Below, in pieces: positions 1-5,693 of a stretch of 5,791 nt of DNA. Position 1 is the stretch's first letter. Each line of letters starts with the position of its first letter. The stretch comes from Gammaproteobacteria bacterium UBA6968 (GTDB lineage: Bacteria; Pseudomonadota; Gammaproteobacteria; Pseudomonadales; Azotimanducaceae): contig DJYW01000084.1 in the NCBI GenBank assembly GCA_002450255.1, positions 16,523 to 22,313 on the forward strand, given 5' to 3'. The notes below the pieces were generated by a model, which saw nothing but the letters and a program-made list of their open reading frames with translations, had not been told where the DNA came from and made no database searches. The translations under genes and the position numbers were made by a program.

Positions 1-16
1 TCACTTTGCCTGTCAT
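1..16 (-). CDS. 5' end of a leftward gene (first five codons only)
   Basis: On the minus strand an ATG at 16-14 is followed by codons for M-T-G-K-V before the sequence leaves the window. It is preceded by TAAGGA (27-22), whose AAGGA core is 5 nt from the ATG, an excellent ribosome binding site, so a real gene start is likely. The same TAAGGA element precedes the purN-like gene in this window. The residues M-x-GKV resemble the start of many short-chain dehydrogenases (typically M-x-GKVxxVTG), but five residues cannot establish a family. The gene is divergent from the HisN-like gene at 566. Confidence 0.5.
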
Positions 17-209
17 GGAGGTCCTTATTTTGTTTTTTTATGGTGGGCACCAAATCGTGTGCTGACTTGGCTCGTTTGATTGCTGACTGAGCGCACTGTT
101 ATGTCGAGTTGATGCTGCAAAAACCGACAGCCAGGTATTATGGCGGAAAACGCATGCGGAAGTTAGCGAAGCGTGTCGCCAACAGTCTTTTAAGTGGACG
201 TGTTTACGG

Positions 210-233
210 GGCCGCACGGTTGGCGCCGTGGCC
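210..233. other. GC-rich imperfect hairpin
   Basis: GGCC-g-CACGG (210-219) can pair with CCGTGGCC (226-233) across a 6-nt TTGGCG loop, giving nine base pairs with one bulged G. No T-run follows on either strand, so it is not a standard intrinsic terminator. It could be a regulatory structure in the leader of an unseen transcript, a protein-binding site, or part of a dispersed repeat. No second copy exists in this window. Confidence 0.4.
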
Positions 234-514
234 GCGGTCTATTTGGTAACAGGGTTGTATAAAAAGTCGCGCCAAAAATGGCTCCCCTATGAAGTTTTTT
301 TTGAAAGGAAGCGATTTGCTGGGAGTGCAGTCTATGCGGACAGATTGATTGTCGCGAGTCGTCCTGAATTTTGAATACCTTATCCCGTTCATCTGATCTG
401 CTGACGGTTTGACCTGGCTCGAGCATTTGCTTTATGGGTAGCTTGATAGGGCGACAATTCAGCGATGTTGTGTGGAATGCCGTTAGCGGTCACAGCTATC
501 GGGTGTATTTGGGC

Positions 515-520
515 TACAAT
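515..520 (+). promoter_or_regulatory. Possible -10 box of the HisN-like gene
   Basis: TACAAT matches the sigma-70 -10 consensus at five of six positions and lies 45 nt before the ATG at 566, which would give a 5' leader of about 40 nt. The expected -35 position (about 492-497, ACAGCT) does not match the consensus, so the call rests on the -10 box alone. Confidence 0.3.
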
Positions 521-565
521 CTAGGTGCCGTTCTTTAAGCGCTTAAACAGGAGCACCAAATAGCG

Positions 566-1393
566 ATGCAAGCACTGTCTTTCGGTGCCGCGATGGCTGT
601 TACTAACAGTGAACGCGCCGCCTATCTTGAATTCGCCGAAGCGACCGTAACGGCTGCCGGGTTGGTCACGCTGCCTTATTTCCGCGTCAAAGTTGCAGTT
701 GAAAACAAGCGTGAGGGAGCGGGCTTTGACCCGGTCACTGCAGCAGACCGGGCTGCTGAAACGCTTATTCGCGAAGCGCTAGCCCAAGACCATCCTGAAC
801 ACGGTATCTACGGTGAAGAGTTTGGTTTGCAGTCCGGCAATGGCCTGACTTGGGTCATTGATCCAATCGACGGCACCCGCGCCTTTATTATGGGCCAGCT
901 CCATTGGGGGGTTTTACTGGGATTGTTCGACGGGGTCCGGCCGATTGTCGGTGCTTGCCACCAACCCTACGTCGGCGAAACTTTTTATGGCGACACCCAC
1001 TCAGCTTGGCTCCGTAAAGGTGATCACCAGGAACGACTCGCCACCCGTCGCTGTGAGCGTCTAGATGATGCCGTTTTAGGGAGTACAGGTTCCGAGTGGT
1101 TCACAGCAGCGAAATTGCAGCAGTTCAATCGGCTCTTCAACCGAGTGAAGCTGCGCAAGTTCGGCGGTGACTGCTATATCTATTGTCTGCTCGCTATGGG
1201 ATTTATTGATTTAGTGGTGGAATCCGGCCTTCAGGCGTATGACATACAAGCACTGATTCCTATTGTTGAGGGGGCCGGCGGTGTTGTGACTGATTGGCAA
1301 GGTGGTAACCCGAGTCTCGGTGGTGATGTGATTGCCAGCGGTGATCCTCGTTTACATGAAGCGGCGCTGCGCGAGTTGGCGGCTAACGGCTAA
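566..1393 (+). CDS. hisN: HisN-type histidinol-phosphatase / inositol monophosphatase family protein
   Basis: 275 aa, Mg2+-dependent phosphatase of the inositol monophosphatase superfamily; cytosolic, with no signal peptide. Visible motifs are D55-PVT-x-x-D61, the metal-binding G83-E84-E85, the superfamily signature WVIDPIDGT (96-104, with D99 and D102 as metal ligands), and a C-terminal block with GGDCY (200-204), DLVVESGL (215-222), YD226 (equivalent to the WD metal ligand) and ALIPIVEGAGG (229-239). The GDCY plus ALIPIVEGAGG combination is typical of HisN-type histidinol-phosphate phosphatases, which remove phosphate from L-histidinol phosphate in histidine synthesis. Inositol-phosphate or another sugar-phosphate activity remains possible because substrates in this superfamily are hard to predict. 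Start: AGGAG (549-553) lies 12 nt before the ATG at 566, rather long. An internal ATG at 593 (residue 10) lacks an RBS but would still give a full domain. No his genes are nearby. Confidence 0.85.
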   Translation: MQALSFGAAMAVTNSERAAYLEFAEATVTAAGLVTLPYFRVKVAVENKREGAGFDPVTAADRAAETLIREALAQDHPEHGIYGEEFGLQSGNGLTWVIDPIDGTRAFIMGQLHWGVLLGLFDGVRPIVGACHQPYVGETFYGDTHSAWLRKGDHQERLATRRCERLDDAVLGSTGSEWFTAAKLQQFNRLFNRVKLRKFGGDCYIYCLLAMGFIDLVVESGLQAYDIQALIPIVEGAGGVVTDWQGGNPSLGGDVIASGDPRLHEAALRELAANG

Positions 1394-1408
1394 CGGCTTA
1401 ATGCTAAG
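1381..1408. repeat. Short tandem heptamer across the hisN stop codon
   Basis: Two perfect GGCTAAC units (1381-1394) are followed by two degenerate ones, GGCTTAA (1395-1401) and TGCTAAG (1402-1408). The first two copies encode the final A-N-G residues, and the TAA stop (1391-1393) sits inside the second copy. Slippage by one unit would change only the extreme C-terminus. Confidence 0.5.
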
Positions 1409-1576
1409 GTGCAATGGCGCTTGCTGCACAGTAAGGGGTGCGCTTGGTTAGCCGAATTATCTCGCAAGACAAAGACTTCAATCCGCCGTTCTTTTTGTGG
1501 TGCAGGCGGTGTTCTGATGCAGGTGTCTGGTCGGTGACACCGTCTCTTAAGATCAGCGGAAGCTACCGGCGGTAAC
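1394..1576. other. Convergent intergenic gap with a weak hairpin
   Basis: This 183-nt stretch lies between the 3' ends of the HisN-like gene (+) and the purN-like gene (-). GGTGTC (1522-1527) can pair with GACACC (1536-1541) around an 8-nt loop, but no T-run follows on either strand. T5 at 1492-1496 has no adjacent stem. A bidirectional terminator would be expected here, but I cannot identify a convincing one. Confidence 0.4.
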
Positions 1577-2170
1577 TTACAAAGTGACGCCTTTGCTAAT
1601 GAGTTTTTGAAGTGTCTCAACAAGGAGCTGCTGCTCAGCAGCCTTTACCTTTAGCTCGAGCGTTTCTGGCGTATCCTCAGCCAATACGGGTACTTTCACT
1701 TGAGCCAGTATCGGCCCCGTGTCGTACTCCATATCGATCAGGTGAATTGTTGCCCCGGTCTCGCTTTCCTCAGCCAATAAAACGGCTTCATGTACCCGTC
1801 TACCAAAGAACCCCTTGCCCCCAAATTTTGGCAGCAGTGCAGGATGAGTATTGATGATTCGACGGCTAAACGCCGCGTTGGTTAGTGGACCGAGCTTGCG
1901 CATATAACCTAACAGCAACACCCAATCGATTGCAGCGTCGTGCAGTGCGGCGACAATGGTGGCGTCAGCGGCAGACTCCGATTCATGGGTTTTCCGACTG
2001 ATGTGGAGCGCAGATATGCCGACATTAGACGCTCTTCGCAGCGCTCCCGCGGTACTGTTGTTGCTGATTACGAGTGCGACAGACGCGTCCAAGCGACCGG
2101 AGTCACAGGCGTCGATAACCGCTTGTAGCGTGGTGCCTTCATGCGAGGCTAGTACCGCTAGACGTGTCAT
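1577..2170 (-). CDS. purN: Phosphoribosylglycinamide formyltransferase (PurN-type)
   Basis: 197 aa, the usual length for PurN. Family role: transfer of a formyl group from 10-formyl-tetrahydrofolate to glycinamide ribonucleotide, the third step of purine synthesis, in the cytosol. Seen: an N-terminal phosphate-binding loop LASHEGTTLQ (7-16), SNN (36-38), and the active-site block N107-T-H109-P-ALLP. D150 in EYDTGP (148-153) completes the Asn/His/Asp triad. The loop is SHEGTT instead of the enterobacterial SGNGSN, and the segment after the His is KFGGKGFFG (115-123) with VHEAV (126-130), unlike the E. coli PGLHTH form and closer to the Bacteroidetes-like type. It is not next to purM, so it may be a second or horizontally acquired copy; a related formyltransferase with another substrate cannot be excluded. 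Start: AAGGA (2179-2175) ends 4 nt before the ATG at 2170. Confidence 0.85.
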   Translation of the reverse strand: MTRLAVLASHEGTTLQAVIDACDSGRLDASVALVISNNSTAGALRRASNVGISALHISRKTHESESAADATIVAALHDAAIDWVLLLGYMRKLGPLTNAAFSRRIINTHPALLPKFGGKGFFGRRVHEAVLLAEESETGATIHLIDMEYDTGPILAQVKVPVLAEDTPETLELKVKAAEQQLLVETLQKLISKGVTL

Positions 2171-2206
2171 AACATCCTTATTGATAGAAGCGTTCAGAAA
2201 GGCTCA

Positions 2207-2237
2207 ATTGTACTCTGGTCGGTGGAGGCCATGCCAA
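2207..2237 (-). promoter_or_regulatory. Candidate sigma-70 promoter of purN
   Basis: On the minus strand a -35-like TTGGCA (2237-2232) and a -10-like TACAAT (2212-2207) are separated by 19 bp, somewhat longer than the ideal 17. Transcription would begin near 2200, about 30 nt before the purN ATG. This would let purN be expressed independently of the upstream TRAP operon. Confidence 0.35.
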
Positions 2238-2419
2238 GTGCACGCTTCGCGAACTTTGCTGAGAGTAGGCCGGGCTGAGCGTTTTGCCGGTGTGCGCGGC
2301 ATCAACAACTAAGCGTCACCGTCAAAAAAACACAGTCTTTAATCACGTCCGGTGAGCGAGTTATCGCCCCAAACCCAGCCTCAAGAACCCTGTCTGGTGG
2401 CACTACAGTGTGTTGCGCA
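2213..2419. other. Intergenic spacer between dctM and purN
   Basis: Both flanking genes read leftward. I see no gene here. A minus-strand T7 run (2330-2324) lies about 90 nt past the dctM stop but has no stable stem directly before it, so it does not qualify as an intrinsic terminator. A 5-bp stem TGCCG/CGGCA (2285-2289 with 2297-2301) is present without a T tail. The TRAP transcript may end by another mechanism or read on into purN. Confidence 0.45.
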
Positions 2420-3769
2420 CTAACCATAAGCTTGCGCGGGGAGCCAGGTTACCAGTCCGGCAAAGTTAAAAATCACCAGCATGCCGATGAGCTGCAAAAC
2501 GATAAACGGCAGAACACCGCGGTAAATGGTGACCACATCAATTCCTGCTGGCGCGACGCCCTTCAGATAGAAGATGGCAAAACCAACGGGTGGAGTAAGG
2601 AAACTGGTTTGCAAACAAACCGCGAACAAGATGGTAAACCAGACTGGATCAAAGCCCAGATTAGCGACCACGGGTGCAACCAATGGCAAAACGATAAGAG
2701 TGAGTTCGATCCAATCTAGGAAGAAACCCAGAATGAAGGTGGCTAACAGGATGCAGATGATGATGCCCGTGGGTCCAAACGGCAGACTGAGCAGTGCGCG
2801 TTCAATCAACTCGTCTCCACCGAGGCCTCTAAGAACCAAGGAAAATGCGGTAGCACCAAGCAGGACCCCAAAGATGAACGCAGTGGTTCGCGTGGTTTCC
2901 TGCAGCACCTCCGTCATGACCTGACGGTTCATTTGACGTTTTAATATGGCCAACAATAATGCGCCCGCAGCGCCAACGCCGGCTGCTTCTGTTGGCGTAG
3001 CGATGCCGGCAAAAATGCTGCCGAGAACCGCGAGGATCAAAAAAGCGGGTGGTAAAATGGCTTTGAAGAGATCGAGTACAGCTGGCCAATCGAAATCTTG
3101 GTTAGGACTTGCTGGTGCGGCCTGTGGACGCAGCCAGCCCACGATCAATAGGTAGGTGATATACAGGCCGCCTAATAACGCGCCAGGGAAAACAGCGCCG
3201 AGAAACAGGTCGCCGACGCTCATAGACATGCGGTCTGCCATTAGCACGAGCATGATACTGGGTGGGATTAAAATGCCTAAGGTGCCGACGGCGCAGACGG
3301 TGCCCGCTGCTAACGATTTGTCATAGTTTTGTTGCAGCATGGCGGGCAGACCGAGTAGCGCGAGGAGGACGACAGACGCACCAATGATGCCGGTGGTAGC
3401 CGCTAGCAACAGTCCAATGACCGTTACGGTGACGGCAAGCCCGCCGCGAACACCACCAAACAGGCGTGCGAAGCTGGTCATCAGCTGATTGGCAATGCCT
3501 GACCGGTCTAACAACAAGCCCATGAGAATAAACATGGGTAGCGCCACCATGACCCAGTTTTCCATGACATTCCAGATACGATCCACAGTAAGCGAGGTAT
3601 AGGCCCAATCGAGTCCCGTGCTTAACCCTAAGTCGATTTCCAGGACGATGGCAAAGGCACTGAACAACACCGCCAAGCCGCCGAGTAACCAAGCCACAGG
3701 AAAACCGCTGAATACCAGCAGGATAAAGCTGACGAACATAAAGATAGCGAGGACTTCGTTAGCTGGCAT
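2420..3769 (-). CDS. dctM: TRAP transporter large membrane subunit DctM
   Basis: 449 aa from the preferred start; very hydrophobic, with many membrane segments, as expected of the 12-TM DctM family. It forms the transport channel of a TRAP uptake system in the inner membrane, coupled by family knowledge to a sodium gradient, and works with DctQ and the binding protein DctP. Motifs (numbered from 3769): SGFPVAWLLGG (21-31), LPMFILMGLLLDRSGIA (77-93), AATTGIIGAS (123-132), TLGILIPPSI (163-172), ATPTEAAGVG (257-266) and QTSFLTPPVGFAIF (387-400), the last two typical of the mannitol/chloroaromatic-type large subunit. Start choice: the ATG at 3769 has AGAGG 5 nt upstream. The longer frame start at 3784 (five extra residues, MLEAT) has AGAGG directly abutting the ATG, too close to serve it. 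From 3769 the gene overlaps the end of dctQ by 11 nt, consistent with translational coupling. Last gene of the operon. Confidence 0.93.
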   Translation of the reverse strand: MPANEVLAIFMFVSFILLVFSGFPVAWLLGGLAVLFSAFAIVLEIDLGLSTGLDWAYTSLTVDRIWNVMENWVMVALPMFILMGLLLDRSGIANQLMTSFARLFGGVRGGLAVTVTVIGLLLAATTGIIGASVVLLALLGLPAMLQQNYDKSLAAGTVCAVGTLGILIPPSIMLVLMADRMSMSVGDLFLGAVFPGALLGGLYITYLLIVGWLRPQAAPASPNQDFDWPAVLDLFKAILPPAFLILAVLGSIFAGIATPTEAAGVGAAGALLLAILKRQMNRQVMTEVLQETTRTTAFIFGVLLGATAFSLVLRGLGGDELIERALLSLPFGPTGIIICILLATFILGFFLDWIELTLIVLPLVAPVVANLGFDPVWFTILFAVCLQTSFLTPPVGFAIFYLKGVAPAGIDVVTIYRGVLPFIVLQLIGMLVIFNFAGLVTWLPAQAYG

Positions 3770-4403
3770 GGTTGCCTCTAACATCCTCTGCTGGGTTTTC
3801 TAGCGTCGCTTTTAACGGGTTGGCTGCAGGGCCAGCTTTGCCGTCACCACCTGCCTTTGGATGTGGGTTAGCGGCCAATAGGACATCCTCATCCAACAAA
3901 AATAGTAAGTTCCAGACCCGGATTAGCCGAGAGAGCACGGCCAACAATAACATCGCGAAGGCTAACGGTAAGGCAGCCTTGATGAGCCAGCGCAGCGGCA
4001 GGCCGCCCGGCGAAGCGGATATCTCGCTAACCTGGTATGAGGAAATCACGAATGGCACGCCAAATATCAGAATTAGAAAGACGAACGGCAGCAGGAATAA
4101 CACGATTCCATATAGCTCTATCCATCCTTTAAGTCTCGGTGAGAACGACTCGTATAAGACATCGACGCGAATATGGGTGTCCGCCTGGTAGGCATAGCTG
4201 AGTCCGAATAGAAAGCCGACGCTATAAAGGTGCCACTGGATTTCTTCCAGCTCGATAAAGCCGCGATCAAAGGCGTAGCGCAACATGACGTTCACTACAA
4301 TAACGCCGAGCAGCAGCAGCCAGATATACGACAACCCTGTGCCGATCACTCCTACAAGGTGATCGATGCGCCTACTGAAGGGTGTGTCTGGCAGTTCTTG
4401 CAT
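3759..4403 (-). CDS. dctQ: TRAP transporter small membrane subunit DctQ
   Basis: 214 aa, with four hydrophobic membrane segments at about 17-37, 56-73, 95-115 and 141-162. This is the DctQ architecture; DctQ pairs with DctM in the inner membrane to form the QM translocator. Recognisable motifs are N38-x3-R42-Y43 at the end of TM1, EEIQWHLY (53-60), HIRVDVLY (77-84) and SPGGLPLRWLIK (131-142), all common in DctQ proteins accompanying TakP/mannitol-type binding proteins. About 40 residues after TM4 (from about 172) form a Gly/Ala/Pro-rich, probably disordered cytoplasmic tail, longer than usual. Start: the ATG at 4403 has no clear Shine-Dalgarno sequence (the nearest AGGA is about 20 nt upstream), and an in-frame stop at 4418-4416 rules out a longer ATG start. 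It follows dctP by 31 nt, so translation probably depends on coupling or a weak site. Confidence 0.9.
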   Translation of the reverse strand: MQELPDTPFSRRIDHLVGVIGTGLSYIWLLLLGVIVVNVMLRYAFDRGFIELEEIQWHLYSVGFLFGLSYAYQADTHIRVDVLYESFSPRLKGWIELYGIVLFLLPFVFLILIFGVPFVISSYQVSEISASPGGLPLRWLIKAALPLAFAMLLLAVLSRLIRVWNLLFLLDEDVLLAANPHPKAGGDGKAGPAANPLKATLENPAEDVRGNHAS

Positions 4404-4434
4404 CGCGCTTTTTGCTTAGGCGTCCTGGTAATGT

Positions 4435-5568
4435 TTAAAAGTCGCGGGGTAGATAAGCGCGAGCTTTCCAATGCGCGTAGCTCGTGCGGAAAGCCCTTTG
4501 TGAAGCCAGTATGGTTGCGAAGTCTGCGTCGCGTGCAGCCTCTTCTTCGAGCACTTCTTCGGTGACGCGGTTCAGTTCTCGTAACAGCGGCTCGGGGAGA
4601 TTGCGAGCTTCAACACCTTTGCCAGCAAAGCCGGCGATCACGTCACCTTGCAAGGCTTCGGCTTGGGCCAAGTTGCGGGTGACGGCTGCGGTGCAGGCAG
4701 TATCGAACAACGCCTGTTGGCTTGCTGAAAGTGTTTCCCAAATCGCCAGATTGATGACCAGGTGAGATGAGGTAAAGGGCTGGTGCCAGCCGGGATAGTA
4801 GTTATATTTGGCCACGCGACTGAAGCCCAGAGATTGGTCCACTATCGGTAAAGCAAACTCGGTTGCGTCAATTGCGCCTTTTTCTAACGCCTGGAAGATT
4901 TCACCGCCGGGGAGCATGGTCACACTGGCGCCAAGCCGTTCAATCACCTTGCCTCCTAAACCCGCAAAACGAATCTTTAGCCCGCGTACGTCCTCTAATT
5001 CAGTGATCTCCTCACGAAACCAGCCCGCCGTTTCCGGGCCGGTCATGCCGCAGTAAATGGGATGTAGGTTATAGCGGCGATATAGGGCTTCGGTCAGTGT
5101 TTTGCCATCGCCATGAAACCACCAGGCGCTGTACTCCCAGGGTTCCATGCCAAACGGCACCGCCGAGATAAGGGGCGAGGCGGGTATTTTGCCTTGGTCG
5201 TAACCCAGCCAGGTATAGCCAGCATTGACCTTACCGTCCCGTACCGCATCGGTAATTGAAAATGCAGGCACGATTTCGCCAGGTTCGAACAACGTCAGCT
5301 GGATGTTGCCGGCGCTTGCAACACGAATGGCTTCAGCAAGATAGATCGGGTTTTCGCCGAGTACCGGCATGGTGGTTTGAAACACAATGGGCAGACGCCA
5401 ATTAATCGGCGCGCCTGAGTTTGTTGATGCAATGGCTTGAGATTCGTTCGCACCGCCGCCCACCGGCCTCACCGCTAGTGAGCCAATGAGACCAACAATA
5501 AATGCGGTAATGACGGCAATAAGTGCAGCCCGATTTGTCATTGTTCTGTTTGCAGGTTTATCTGCCAT
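4435..5568 (-). CDS. dctP: TRAP transporter periplasmic substrate-binding protein DctP (TakP-like)
   Basis: 377 aa. It binds the substrate in the periplasm and delivers it to DctQM. An N-terminal hydrophobic segment (about 14-33) after a short basic N-terminus is a signal peptide or uncleaved anchor; a Gly/Ser/Ala linker follows to about 55. The mature domain shows FEPGEIVPA (94-102), DAV-x-DGKVNAGY (107-118), GKIPA (126-130), SAVPFGM (135-141), GLKIRFAGLGG (196-206) with R200, the conserved carboxylate-binding arginine of the family, then LPGGEIFQALEKGAIDATEF (219-238) and YYPGWHQP (257-264). This pattern matches the mannitol/chloroaromatic and TakP-type (alpha-keto acid) branch, so a small organic acid is the likely ligand, but it cannot be named. 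Start: GAGG (5577-5574, within GAGGGGA) is 5 nt before the ATG at 5568; a second Met at residue 10 lacks an RBS. First gene of the dctPQM operon. Confidence 0.92.
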   Translation of the reverse strand: MADKPANRTMTNRAALIAVITAFIVGLIGSLAVRPVGGGANESQAIASTNSGAPINWRLPIVFQTTMPVLGENPIYLAEAIRVASAGNIQLTLFEPGEIVPAFSITDAVRDGKVNAGYTWLGYDQGKIPASPLISAVPFGMEPWEYSAWWFHGDGKTLTEALYRRYNLHPIYCGMTGPETAGWFREEITELEDVRGLKIRFAGLGGKVIERLGASVTMLPGGEIFQALEKGAIDATEFALPIVDQSLGFSRVAKYNYYPGWHQPFTSSHLVINLAIWETLSASQQALFDTACTAAVTRNLAQAEALQGDVIAGFAGKGVEARNLPEPLLRELNRVTEEVLEEEAARDADFATILASQRAFRTSYAHWKARAYLPRDF

Positions 5569-5634
5569 GCTCCCCTCGCACTTCTTCGTAGACTGCTCTC
5601 GTTGCCTTTTCTAGGTCAGTCTGTCCCGCTCAAA

Positions 5635-5663
5635 ATCGCATTGCTCTTTGTCTCGCGTATCAA
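5635..5663 (-). promoter_or_regulatory. Weak candidate promoter of the dctPQM operon
   Basis: In the 125-nt gap before dctP, the minus strand holds TTGATA (5663-5658) and TGCGAT (5640-5635) with a 17-bp spacer. The -35 is good, but the -10 matches the consensus at only three positions. No clear operator or regulator-binding repeat is visible in this gap. The operon might instead be read from further upstream, together with the ankyrin-like gene. Confidence 0.2.
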
Positions 5664-5693
5664 GTTTGCTCGTTTTGCTTGGGCCCTTTCGTC

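Larger units (their letters stand above)
17..565. other. Long divergent intergenic region, 549 nt
   Basis: This stretch separates the leftward gene starting at 16 from the rightward gene starting at 566, so it should hold both promoters. I see no tRNA or other recognisable RNA gene. Contents include a GC-rich hairpin (210-233), an 8-bp palindrome CGCATGCG (151-158), a T8 run (294-301) without a convincing adjacent stem, a TACAAT -10-like box (515-520) facing the HisN-like gene, and a leftward CATAAT-like box (142-137) with no good -35. One plus-strand frame stays open from 87 to 374 but has no ATG. A 78-codon minus-strand ORF (426-190) has unremarkable composition and no recognisable family. 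Treated as non-coding. Confidence 0.6.

Noticed and set aside
257..262. TATAAA as a -10 box on the plus strand
   Set aside because: No -35-like sequence at 16-18 bp and about 300 nt from the next gene start.
190..426. 78-codon ATG-started frame on the minus strand in the left intergenic region
   Set aside because: No clear ribosome binding site, a composition rich in Arg/Gln/Pro/His without any recognisable motif, and a competing start-less open frame on the other strand. Treated as chance.
409..438. TTGACC with an 18-bp spacer to TATGGG as a promoter for hisN
   Set aside because: The -10 element matches poorly, and it lies further from the gene than the TACAAT box at 515-520.
465..524. Short plus-strand frame of 19 hydrophobic codons ahead of hisN, a possible leader peptide
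   Set aside because: No ribosome binding site, no run of regulatory codons such as consecutive His, no attenuator hairpin, and it overlaps the likely -10 box.
1956..2312. 118-codon plus-strand frame opposite purN
   Set aside because: It lies mostly antisense to purN, whose conserved catalytic motifs show which strand codes; no family is recognisable.
2324..2330. Minus-strand T7 run as a dctM terminator
   Set aside because: No stable stem directly precedes it on the minus strand.
2408..2924. Plus-strand frames of 103 and 116 codons opposite dctM
   Set aside because: Antisense to an unambiguous DctM; their composition is that of an antisense shadow of a membrane protein gene.
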